From assembly GCA_028697885.1 (NCBI GenBank), contig JAQVER010000002.1, positions 1 through 64,000 of the forward strand: 64,000 nucleotides of DNA, written 5' to 3'. The notes below the pieces were generated by a model. The model was not told where the DNA came from, did not search any database, and saw only the letters and a program-made list of their open reading frames with translations. A program made the position numbers and the translations under genes. This document shows, one piece after another, positions 47,819 through 56,312 of this stretch (position 1 is the stretch's first letter; each line of letters opens with the position of its first letter). This DNA comes from Desulfocapsaceae bacterium (GTDB lineage: Bacteria; Desulfobacterota; Desulfobulbia; Desulfobulbales; Desulfocapsaceae).

Positions 47819-49291
47819 ATGACCAATAAAACCGACCATCGTCGCCAGGAAGTCCAGCAGATCGTAAAAAATGCCTGCGACCAGCTTAATCAGGAGGGCG
47901 TTGATGCCCGCAACTACGTGGAGCAGCTTGCCTGGCTCTTCTTCCTGAAGGCCTTTGACGAGGCTGAAACCCGACGCGAGGAAGAGGCCGCCTTTGACGA
48001 CAAGGAGTATGAACGTCGCCTCTCTGGCGAGTATGCGTGGTCAAACTGGGCCAAGGATACCGACCACGCCGACCAGATGCTGGAGTTTGTCGATGGCAAG
48101 CTGTGGATCAAACTCACCAGCCCTGATCCTAAAAAAGGTATGGGGGATGAGCCGCTGGCCCAGCGTTTCCGCCGGATCTTTGACAATGTCCGCAATTACT
48201 GCCGTCGTGGCACAACCTTTGCCAGAGTGGTCCAGCAGGTGGACAAACTCCATTTCTCCAGCGAGACCGATGTCATCGTGCTCTCGGAAATTTATGAAGA
48301 CCTGCTGAAACGGGTGGCCGCTGATTCGGCAGGCTATGCCGGGGAGTTTTATACCCAGCGCCACATCATCCGCGCCATGGTTGAGGTGGTGCAGCCTAAA
48401 TCCGGCAACCGGGTCTATGACCCTTGTTTCGGCACCGCCGGCTTCCTCGGTGAATCTGCCGATTACATCCGGCGCAACAACACCTTGAGCGGTCCGCAGC
48501 TCGACGCCCTGCAGCAGAAAACCTTTTTCGGCATGGAGATCAAGCCGCTCACCTATCTGCTCGGCACCATGAACATGATCCTGCACGGTATCGAAGGGGC
48601 CAATCTGGAGTTGACCAATACCCTGGAGGTGCACAGCCAGAATGTTGGCGAGAAGGCCAAATATGACGTGATCCTCTCCAATCCGCCCTACGGCGGCAAG
48701 ATGGCTCAGGAGATGCAGACAAATTTCCGGGTGCACTCCGGTGCCACCGAGTGTCTCTTTGTCCAGCACATTATGGCCAACCTGGCCAAGGGCGGCCGTG
48801 CTGGGGTGGTAATTCCTGAAGGGGTACTGTTCAGGGGCGGGCCGGACCAGAAGGTTCGTAAGGAGCTTTTGGAACAGTTCAACGTTCATACCATCCTCTC
48901 CCTGCCCGCCGGCTGCTTCCTGCCCTATACCGGGGTCAAGACCAATGTCATCTTTTTCGACCGACCTAAGGATGGCAGTGCAACAAAAAACGTCTGGTTC
49001 TATGAACTAACCAACGATGGTTTTGAATTGAAATCGACCAGGAAGCCCCTGGAGGGCAACCAGATTCCCGATTTTCTGGCCAAGTGGCAGATGCGAGAGG
49101 AGGACGAAAATTCTTGGTCCATACCCATCGAAGAGATCATCGAACGGGGCTATGACCTATCGGCCAAGAACCCGAACCGCAAAGACGACTATGAACATCG
49201 CCCGGCCCTGGAGCTGGTGCAGTCTATCAAGGCCAAGGAAGAGAGGATAATGGATCTGCTGAACGAGCTGGAAGGGATTTTGGAGAAATAA
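47819..49291 (+). CDS. hsdM: Type I restriction-modification methylase subunit HsdM
   Basis: N6-adenine methyltransferase of the type I complex. The 490-residue protein has the N-terminal HsdM helical domain (YVEQLAWLFFLKAFDE), GEFYTQRHIIRAMVE, the AdoMet motif I YDPCFGTAGFLGE (about 200), and the catalytic NPPY at 288-291 in VILSNPPYGG. The end contains GYDLSAKNPNR and a coiled tail that contacts HsdS. It begins 16 bases after hsdR with AAGGAAAAC upstream; hsdS starts 2 bases after its stop. Confidence 0.95.
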   Translation: MTNKTDHRRQEVQQIVKNACDQLNQEGVDARNYVEQLAWLFFLKAFDEAETRREEEAAFDDKEYERRLSGEYAWSNWAKDTDHADQMLEFVDGKLWIKLTSPDPKKGMGDEPLAQRFRRIFDNVRNYCRRGTTFARVVQQVDKLHFSSETDVIVLSEIYEDLLKRVAADSAGYAGEFYTQRHIIRAMVEVVQPKSGNRVYDPCFGTAGFLGESADYIRRNNTLSGPQLDALQQKTFFGMEIKPLTYLLGTMNMILHGIEGANLELTNTLEVHSQNVGEKAKYDVILSNPPYGGKMAQEMQTNFRVHSGATECLFVQHIMANLAKGGRAGVVIPEGVLFRGGPDQKVRKELLEQFNVHTILSLPAGCFLPYTGVKTNVIFFDRPKDGSATKNVWFYELTNDGFELKSTRKPLEGNQIPDFLAKWQMREEDENSWSIPIEEIIERGYDLSAKNPNRKDDYEHRPALELVQSIKAKEERIMDLLNELEGILEK

Positions 49292-49293
49292 AC

Positions 49294-50454
49294 ATGCATA
49301 CAACCACACCCAAAGGCTGGGAAACCAAATCCCTTGAAAATCTTTTAGATATCCAAAATGGTTATGCCTTTGCATCCGACAGATTTTCAAATGATAGAGG
49401 TATGCCGCTTATTCGCATACGTGACCTGAAAGGTGGTTATGGAACTGTGGTCAGATTTGATGGCGAATTTGATGACAATTTCGTTGTTAAATCAGGCGAT
49501 CTTTTAATCGGGATGGATGGTGAGTTCCGTTGCTATAAATGGCAAGGCCCTGATGCTTTACTGAATCAGCGAGTATGTCGGCTTATTGATTTTAGTGATG
49601 AGCTGCTTCCTGATTTTGTTCTTTTTGGGATTAATCCACATTTAAAAGTCATCGAAAAAAATACACCTTTTGTGACGGTACGACATCTATCTGCCAAAAA
49701 AATTAAATCGATTGATTTTTCGTATCCACCTCTCGATGAACAGCGCCGCATCGTCGCCCGCATCAAGGAGTGCATGGAACGAGTGGAGGAGCTTGAGGGC
49801 CTTAGGGCGGAGGCCATGCGGGAGCGTGATTATCTCCTGGAATCTCTGATTGAGGCAGAATATCAGGAGGCTGAGGGAAAAAATGTAATGCTCACTGATA
49901 TTTGCGCAATCACGTCCAAACTTGTTGACCCGCGAGAGCAGCAATATGTCGATCTGATACATATCGGGGGGGGCAACATCGAGGCCAAGACCAGCAAGCT
50001 ATTGGAGTTGAAAACCGCTCGAGAGGAAAAACTCAAATCAAGTAAATTCGTCTTTGATAACTCGATGGTGCTTTACAATAAAATCCGGCCTTATCTGATG
50101 AAGGTCGCTCGGCCTGATTTTTCAGGCCTTTGCAGCGCCGATATGTACCCGTTGCTTCCAGACCCTGAAAAGTTAACCAGAGATTATTTGTTCTATCTGC
50201 TTTTATCGCGGAATTTTACGGATTATGCAATTGCAGGCTCGAACCGAGCTGGTATGCCAAAAGTGAATCGTAATCATCTGTTTGCATACAAATTCACTTT
50301 GCCATCAATCGAAAAACAACAACGGATTACCGAGACATTGGATGTTGCTGTCTCGGCAGTGGAAGAGCTGCGAGCAGATATGACCCTGAGCTCCTCAGAA
50401 ACCAATGCCCTGCGCGAATCCATTCTCCGCAAAGCCTTTGCCGGAGAACTATAG
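49294..50454 (+). CDS. hsdS: Type I restriction-modification specificity subunit HsdS
   Basis: Recognises the bipartite DNA target. The 386-residue protein has two target-recognition domains: TRD1 (about 5-150, GWETKSLENLLDIQNGYAF, ending YPPLDEQRRIV), a central coiled-coil helix (150-195), TRD2 (about 200-335, ending FTLPSIEKQQRITE) and a C-terminal helix with ESILRKAFAGEL. Both halves end in the conserved P-x-x-EQ-x-x-I pattern, so it is full length. It is 4 bases before the next start. Confidence 0.93.
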   Translation: MHTTTPKGWETKSLENLLDIQNGYAFASDRFSNDRGMPLIRIRDLKGGYGTVVRFDGEFDDNFVVKSGDLLIGMDGEFRCYKWQGPDALLNQRVCRLIDFSDELLPDFVLFGINPHLKVIEKNTPFVTVRHLSAKKIKSIDFSYPPLDEQRRIVARIKECMERVEELEGLRAEAMRERDYLLESLIEAEYQEAEGKNVMLTDICAITSKLVDPREQQYVDLIHIGGGNIEAKTSKLLELKTAREEKLKSSKFVFDNSMVLYNKIRPYLMKVARPDFSGLCSADMYPLLPDPEKLTRDYLFYLLLSRNFTDYAIAGSNRAGMPKVNRNHLFAYKFTLPSIEKQQRITETLDVAVSAVEELRADMTLSSSETNALRESILRKAFAGEL

Positions 50455-50458
50455 GCCA

Positions 50459-53400
50459 ATGGCTGAGCTCTCTTCCACCACACCAGCCGGGAAACAGCTG
50501 GACATCCTGCGCGGCAATAGCCCGCTGGCGGCCCACGAATTTCTACAGGTGCTGTCAGCATTCATCTTCCTGCGCTGGGCAGACTTCCAGGAGGCGGAAC
50601 TGGAGGCCGTTGCCGCCTTTGATGACACCCCCTATGAACCGATACTTCCACCCTTTCTGCACTGGCGCACCTGGCACCAGTTGCCTGCTGCCGAGCTCTA
50701 TCTTTTCCTGACTGAGCGTTTGCCCGCATCATTACAACAGCTCCAAAATTTCCGGCACAATCCCCTGGCCACCCATCTGCATCGTCTGGCTGACCCCTTA
50801 CACAAACTGGCAGGACTAAGGCCCGAGCAGATAGGCTCTCTTATCCTATGGCTGGCCGAGCAACCCTTTGAGACCCCGTCTGATCGGCGTCAGTTACTCG
50901 CCACCTTTGACGGGCTCCTCGAAGCCGGGCAAGACAAACACTCCGGCGAGTACCGGACCCCGCGCCATATTGCCGGGCTTATGGTAGCCCTGGCCGCTCC
51001 TGTGCAGGGAGAGAGTATCTATGACCCTTGCTTTGGCACGGCAGGCCTGTTGACCATGGCCATTGACCAGGTCTTGCAGAAGGCAACGCAGAACAATGGC
51101 GGTTTTGCTGTGGCGGGTTTGGATATTTCCGGCATCGAGATAAATACGTCTGCCTATCTCATCGGCCTGACCCGGCTGGCGCTGGCTGGCAGTGGCGATC
51201 CGCAACTGGAGCTAGGCAACAGCCTAGAGCGTACCCCCTCGGGTAATCTTCAGCAGGACGGCTTTGACCTTGTGTTGGCCAACCCGCCCTGGGGATGGAC
51301 CGCCAGGCTGGATGAGCGCTATGGTCTGGAGCATTATCCCGTTATGACCAAGGATGCCACCGGACTCTTTTTGCAGCATGCTCTGGCCAATCTGCGTGCC
51401 AATGGCCGGGCTGTCATCGCTGTCCCCAATGGCGTCCTTTTCAGAAGCGGAGCGGAATATAAATTACGGCGCTGGCTGCTGGATCACCACAACGTCGAGG
51501 CGGTTATCGCCCTGCCGGAAAGGGCCTTTATGCCAACCACGGCTATCAAGTCAAGCCTTCTGGTATTGCGACGGGGTAACAGTACCCGCAAGGTCCGTAT
51601 GGTGGATGCTGAACCCTTTTTCGAGAAAGGCAAGGGGAGACAACCGGCAACTATTTCAGAGGAGGGATCCTTTAAGCTGGCCGAGGCGATCCGAAACGTG
51701 GAACCATCTGAGTTCTGCTGGGATGTGGAGCTCAAGGTGCTGGCAGAATCAAAATTCGACCTTACCCCGCGCCGCCGTGACCAGAGCGGGCTTGATACGA
51801 CCCTTGAGGCCCTGCGCCCATCAGTCGAAGTGGTAACTCTCAAGGATTGCTGCAGGATCGCCACCAGTCGTCAAATCCCCGTAGCTGATCTTGTGGACGA
51901 ACGGCCAGAAGTCTCAAGCCCCTTGGAGCAACAACCGCTTTTTAAAGAGAACACAAAGAACGTAGAGCAGCAGAGCCTTTCCCCGTCTGCCGAGCCAATC
52001 CCCTATATCCGCATCAGGGACATCCACAAAGGCCAGGCCGGTAAAGGCAGTTCCTGGTTGTCAGCGGCGACCGCCCAGAAGGTGGAACCTGGCTGGAAAC
52101 TACGGGCCGGGGATGTGCTGTTTTCCAAGTCAGGGACCATCGGTAAGATCGGAGTTGTCCGTAACGGCGCAATCGGCGCTATTGCGGCAAGCGGGCTCTA
52201 TGTCCTGCGGGCGGATAACAACCGCCTTGACCCTCATTATCTTGCCGCCTATCTCGACAGCAGCGAGTGCCGGGCCTGGCTCCAGGACCGGGCAACCGGC
52301 GCGGTCATCAGCCATCTAGGCCGGCCGGTTATTTACAATACCCCTATACCGCTTCCGCCGTTACAAATACAACAGCGGGTTGCTGCCGCCTGGCGGGAAC
52401 ACGGGGTGGATGCTCTGACCTACTTAGCCCGGCTGCTGACCGATGGAGAGGAGGATCCCATTGTTGCTTGGCTTGAGAAGGAGCTAAAAACATTCCCGGC
52501 TGATCCGGAATCCCTGACCGATCCTCTGGCTCTTGGCCCCCTCGATGAACTTGCCGACCGCGTCCGGCCTCTGCGCAATGAGGCGGCCCACGGCAGGCAT
52601 GGTGACAATACCCTGCTGCCCTGGATTTTATCATTCAACGAGGCCGTGTCCCCCTTGCGTGGTGTCAACGATATACCCCATGGGCCGGGGCTGCTGAGCG
52701 TCCTGCAGGAATCTGGGCTCGGCCTTTTGGGTGCAAAAGATGCAGTAAGTGGACACCTGCCCAGCGAGGAGAAGGCCCGGAAGTTGACCGATATCGTTTC
52801 CAAATGGCTGAGTCGGGCGATTACCGTCCTGTTTCATGATGTGCAGCTAGTTTTCAGTGCGGAAACTTCCACTTTTATATCTGGCGAGTTTCAGGAATTT
52901 GACCTGAAGGTGCAAAACGGCGGCCCTCTGCCATTACGAAAGGTGATGATTGTTTTTGAACCGGAGTGGGGGCAGGGCAACATCAAATATCTGGCAGAGA
53001 ATGGTGTCGAAACCATAGGACTGAAGGCGGATCCACCCAAGACAGCAGGACCGTTCACGCTGGTGGCCCGCTGGAGCGCCCTGGCCCTTGACGGCCAGCA
53101 AGTGGATGGCGCACGGGAGATCGCCTTTGATGTATTACCTGCAGCTCAGCCGAAAGAAGACGTGGTCCAGGATCTCGGGGCCAGTCCCTATGTCTGTGGT
53201 GATCCGATCCGGCCGGAGCGCAATGATGTGTTTTTTGGCCGGGAAGAGCTGCTCGATCAGATCCGCCGCCAGATTGTCCAGAGTGGCAATGTTGTCTTGC
53301 TGGAGGGTAATCGGCGGGCCGGGAAATCCTCCATCCTTCGTCACTTGGAGGGTGTCGGACCTATACAAGGCTGGCTGGGTGTGTACTGCAGCCTGCAGGG

Positions 53401-54418
53401 CGCCGAGGGCAGTCAGGATGGTGTAGGAGTACCTACGGCGGCGGTTTTTCGGGAAATCGCTATTAGCATTGCCAAGGCGATGGTTCCACTGGGTATCGAG
53501 GTGCCCCTGCCCGATGGCAGCACCCTGCCCCCTGGGAAGAAGATCGGTATTGCCAGGGCTTGCCGCCAGGGGATCAGCGAGGAACATTCATTTGCTGATT
53601 TCCGAGATTATGCGGAAATGGCCCTGGAAACGATGGAAGAGCGGCAGCTTGGCATCCTGCTGATGCTGGATGAGTTTGACAAGCTGCAGGAAGGCATTGA
53701 CAATGGGGTGACCTCGCCGCAGGTTCCTGAAAACATCCGCTTTCTGGTGCAGACTTACCCGGGTTTTTCCGCCATCCTGACCGGTTCGCGACGGTTGAAG
53801 CGTTTGCGGGATGAATACTGGTCCGCGCTCTTTGGGCTTGGCACCAGGTTCGGTGTGACTTCGCTTTCTCTGGAGGCTGCTAGACATCTGGTGACGGAAC
53901 CGGTCAAGGGCCGTCTGGTCTATTCACGAGAGGCCGCTGAATGGGCCATCGTGCTGACAAATCGTCAGCCTTTTCTGCTCCAGAGCCTCTGTAACCGCAT
54001 CTTTGATATGGCTGCCCAGCTGAAACACCGCTCCATCACCCTGGAAATGGTCAATGAAGCAGCGGCCCTGCTTGCCGATGACAATGAACATTTTCGCAGC
54101 CTATGGACCTACTCCGGTTCCGACCGCCGCCGGTTTATTCTGGGACTAATCAATAAAGAGACGGACGGGGCTGACCCTTTGCGTTTCGGCGTCCTGCGGG
54201 AGCTGCTTTCAACCCATGGAGTGGAGGTTGAGGACGATACCCTGAGTGATGATTTGGAGTTTCTGAGGGAACTGGAACTGGTTGATCTGGTCGGTGAGGG
54301 TGAAAGTGGCCATTACGCCCTGGCCATCCCGCTCATGGGCAAATGGATCGGCCGGCAACATGATTTTGAGGTGTTGAAAAATAAAGCACGGATGGAAACG
54401 GAGGATAACCATGGTTGA
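50459..54418 (+). CDS. Fused adenine methylase / specificity domain / AAA ATPase protein
   Basis: A 1319-residue fusion. Residues 1-450 are an HsdM-like methylase: FLQVLSAFIFLRWADF, GEYRTPRHIAGLMVA, motif I YDPCFGTAGLL (about 189) and NPPW at 275-278. Residues ~455-650 are one HsdS-type target-recognition domain (YIRIRDIHKG, AGDVLFSKSGTIGKIGVV, LPPLQIQQRVAAAW). A helical and beta-rich linker follows (650-915; GEFQEFDLKVQNGGPLPLRK). The C-terminal part is a STAND-like ATPase (NDVFFGREELL, Walker A GNRRAGKSS at 950, LLMLDEFDKL as Walker B near 1070, SLEAARHLV) and a wHTH tail. ATG 50459 is chosen; the upstream frame overlaps hsdS. I know no named system with this exact fusion. Confidence 0.85.
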   Translation: MAELSSTTPAGKQLDILRGNSPLAAHEFLQVLSAFIFLRWADFQEAELEAVAAFDDTPYEPILPPFLHWRTWHQLPAAELYLFLTERLPASLQQLQNFRHNPLATHLHRLADPLHKLAGLRPEQIGSLILWLAEQPFETPSDRRQLLATFDGLLEAGQDKHSGEYRTPRHIAGLMVALAAPVQGESIYDPCFGTAGLLTMAIDQVLQKATQNNGGFAVAGLDISGIEINTSAYLIGLTRLALAGSGDPQLELGNSLERTPSGNLQQDGFDLVLANPPWGWTARLDERYGLEHYPVMTKDATGLFLQHALANLRANGRAVIAVPNGVLFRSGAEYKLRRWLLDHHNVEAVIALPERAFMPTTAIKSSLLVLRRGNSTRKVRMVDAEPFFEKGKGRQPATISEEGSFKLAEAIRNVEPSEFCWDVELKVLAESKFDLTPRRRDQSGLDTTLEALRPSVEVVTLKDCCRIATSRQIPVADLVDERPEVSSPLEQQPLFKENTKNVEQQSLSPSAEPIPYIRIRDIHKGQAGKGSSWLSAATAQKVEPGWKLRAGDVLFSKSGTIGKIGVVRNGAIGAIAASGLYVLRADNNRLDPHYLAAYLDSSECRAWLQDRATGAVISHLGRPVIYNTPIPLPPLQIQQRVAAAWREHGVDALTYLARLLTDGEEDPIVAWLEKELKTFPADPESLTDPLALGPLDELADRVRPLRNEAAHGRHGDNTLLPWILSFNEAVSPLRGVNDIPHGPGLLSVLQESGLGLLGAKDAVSGHLPSEEKARKLTDIVSKWLSRAITVLFHDVQLVFSAETSTFISGEFQEFDLKVQNGGPLPLRKVMIVFEPEWGQGNIKYLAENGVETIGLKADPPKTAGPFTLVARWSALALDGQQVDGAREIAFDVLPAAQPKEDVVQDLGASPYVCGDPIRPERNDVFFGREELLDQIRRQIVQSGNVVLLEGNRRAGKSSILRHLEGVGPIQGWLGVYCSLQGAEGSQDGVGVPTAAVFREIAISIAKAMVPLGIEVPLPDGSTLPPGKKIGIARACRQGISEEHSFADFRDYAEMALETMEERQLGILLMLDEFDKLQEGIDNGVTSPQVPENIRFLVQTYPGFSAILTGSRRLKRLRDEYWSALFGLGTRFGVTSLSLEAARHLVTEPVKGRLVYSREAAEWAIVLTNRQPFLLQSLCNRIFDMAAQLKHRSITLEMVNEAAALLADDNEHFRSLWTYSGSDRRRFILGLINKETDGADPLRFGVLRELLSTHGVEVEDDTLSDDLEFLRELELVDLVGEGESGHYALAIPLMGKWIGRQHDFEVLKNKARMETEDNHG

Positions 54419-56009
54419 TTTACCCTTCCCGATTTTAGGGACAGATATACCACCAATGCTGGGCAGGACACGTATCATGCAGCGGATGTGGAGTGATCTC
54501 ACCAAACAGACTCCAAGTCACCTGCAAATCGTGGGGCCGCGATATGCTGGGAAGACCGTCTTGATGCACGGACTGGCGAAGCTAATGGTGCAAGAAGATT
54601 CCCCCTATGCTGCGGTGATCGTATGGGACCTTGGCCACCAGACACCGGATTCCAATGAGGCCTTTCTCAAGGCCCTGTGCGATAAGCTGGGCGAGGGACT
54701 GAAGGCAAGCGGGAATGACTACGGGGATCATCTGCTTGCGGTTGAGGATGACGAATATAACGAGTTGCGGGATGTACTCGATGCATTGCATGACGATGAG
54801 AGCAAGGTGCTGATGCTCTGGGATGGTTTTGATAAACCGCTCAGCACCGGCAAGCTCACCCGCAATCTCTGGGACCAGTTGCGAGAACTGGCTTCTAGCC
54901 CAAGTCTGCGACTGGTCACAGCTACCCGCCGCCCACTGGCTGAGTTGATCCGCAGCGAGGAATCGGTAGCCAGTGATTTCTGGAATATCTTTGACATGAC
55001 ACCGGTTCGGGTGGATATCTTCGATGAAGATGACAGGGCGACCATTCTGGCAAGGCTGCCGGGTTACACCTTCAAAAGCGGTGCCTTGAGTGAACTTGAG
55101 AACTGGTCGGCGGGATATCCGCCTCTGTATCTGACCTTGCTCAACCATATTATAGAAAGTGGAGCTGCTGGCGAGATAGATAATCAGGCAGTCAACAATG
55201 CTGCAGAGGCAACTCTTGATGGTGTGAGCGGAGTTCTCAATTACCTGTGGAACGATTGTCCGGAGACGGCAAAAAATCTCTACCGGTACTTGGTTGAACA
55301 TAGTGAAATAGCTGTATCAGATGTTGGCATTTCTGAACGCACGCTGCTGATGAAAAAAGGGTTCATTAAAGTATCAGGGAACAGAATATCCAAAGGTTGC
55401 CGGTTATTGGAACAGCACATCAAGAGCCTTGGCAAGGATGCAGGCAGTATGGTTCGCTTATTCGGACCATGGGAAGCATATCGTAGTAATATCCGTGGGC
55501 TACTTGAACTTCGCCTTGCCCAGATAAATCAATTTGACGAACGATTACCACGCTATGTCGAATTTTCTATAAAACGACTCCCTGAGGACCCCGCAAGTGC
55601 ACTAAACGACTTAACAAGCATTGAAGAGCGAGGTCTTGATCTTATTTGGGAGCGTGAGTTTGGAGCCGTACGACTTGTCCCTAGTGATATTGTTGCTTAC
55701 TGGACGGTCAGCCCGAGAGATCGAAATTATTTCATTCAAGATATGATGAAAACTAATTCTTTTGAGGTTCCGCTCGATAGGTTTCAGCAATTACGATTAT
55801 TGCAATTACTAACTGGCAGCACCAAGGATTTCGAATCAAAGTCCAAAACCGTCTCAAAGGATAGCTACGTTCTACTTAACGCAATTCACTGTTTCCGTAA
55901 TCGCAATCAGCATGGTGGAGGTCAGGAAACACATCTTGGTGTTGCTGTAGCTGCAATTATGACTTGCATGGAATTGCTCGCTTGCTTGGATAGAGAGTCA
56001 GGGGTGTGA
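54411..56009 (+). CDS. STAND/AAA-like ATPase, partner of the fused methylase
   Basis: The 532-residue protein begins with a P-loop ATPase: MLGRTRIMQRMW, Walker A GPRYAGKTVLMHGLA (about 42-49), VLMLWDGFDKPL as Walker B (about 135) and LVTATRRPLAEL as sensor. Residues ~250-345 look like a winged helix, and the C-terminal ~170 residues are helical with HCFRNRNQHGGGQETHLG, a conserved-looking polar patch with R, N and H spaced as in HEPN-type RNase folds (inference). It overlaps the preceding gene by 8 bases, so the two are translationally coupled and probably interact. The N-terminal start resembles the ATPase region of the previous protein, suggesting a related pair. Confidence 0.75.
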   Translation: MVDLPFPILGTDIPPMLGRTRIMQRMWSDLTKQTPSHLQIVGPRYAGKTVLMHGLAKLMVQEDSPYAAVIVWDLGHQTPDSNEAFLKALCDKLGEGLKASGNDYGDHLLAVEDDEYNELRDVLDALHDDESKVLMLWDGFDKPLSTGKLTRNLWDQLRELASSPSLRLVTATRRPLAELIRSEESVASDFWNIFDMTPVRVDIFDEDDRATILARLPGYTFKSGALSELENWSAGYPPLYLTLLNHIIESGAAGEIDNQAVNNAAEATLDGVSGVLNYLWNDCPETAKNLYRYLVEHSEIAVSDVGISERTLLMKKGFIKVSGNRISKGCRLLEQHIKSLGKDAGSMVRLFGPWEAYRSNIRGLLELRLAQINQFDERLPRYVEFSIKRLPEDPASALNDLTSIEERGLDLIWEREFGAVRLVPSDIVAYWTVSPRDRNYFIQDMMKTNSFEVPLDRFQQLRLLQLLTGSTKDFESKSKTVSKDSYVLLNAIHCFRNRNQHGGGQETHLGVAVAAIMTCMELLACLDRESGV

Positions 56010-56052
56010 AGGTGGGAGGAAGCGAAGCGCTGTACCTATTCAATTCATTAAA

Positions 56053-56301
56053 GTGACGAAGGAGAGCGTTTGCTCCTTTCTTGGAGAGGTCAAGAATCAT
56101 GTTGATATTGCCAAGGCTGGCTATTTCGTGAATGAGCTTGAAAAGCTCCTGGCCCAGACAAAGAAGGAAGTGCACTACGATCTTTATGTGGACACTGATG
56201 AAAACTCCAGCCACTACGGATTAGGCAAAACCGTCAAAGGCCTTAGCCGTTTCCCGGGCAAAATGAATCAAGAAAGGATAATATCCCTTAAAAGAGGGTA
56301 A
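56053..56301 (+). CDS. Small hypothetical protein between the ATPase and the giant helicase
   Basis: An 82-residue frame from GTG 56053 with no ribosome site nearby; the frame is open further upstream into the ATPase end but offers no better start. Content is ordinary protein-like: FVNELEKLLAQTKKEVHYDL then YVDTDENSSHYGLGKTVKGL. I do not recognise it. It lies 43 bases after the ATPase and 11 before the giant gene, so it is probably a real member of the operon, or the 3' part of a decayed gene. Confidence 0.45.
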   Translation: MTKESVCSFLGEVKNHVDIAKAGYFVNELEKLLAQTKKEVHYDLYVDTDENSSHYGLGKTVKGLSRFPGKMNQERIISLKRG

Positions 56302-56312
56302 TAAAGAGGGCA

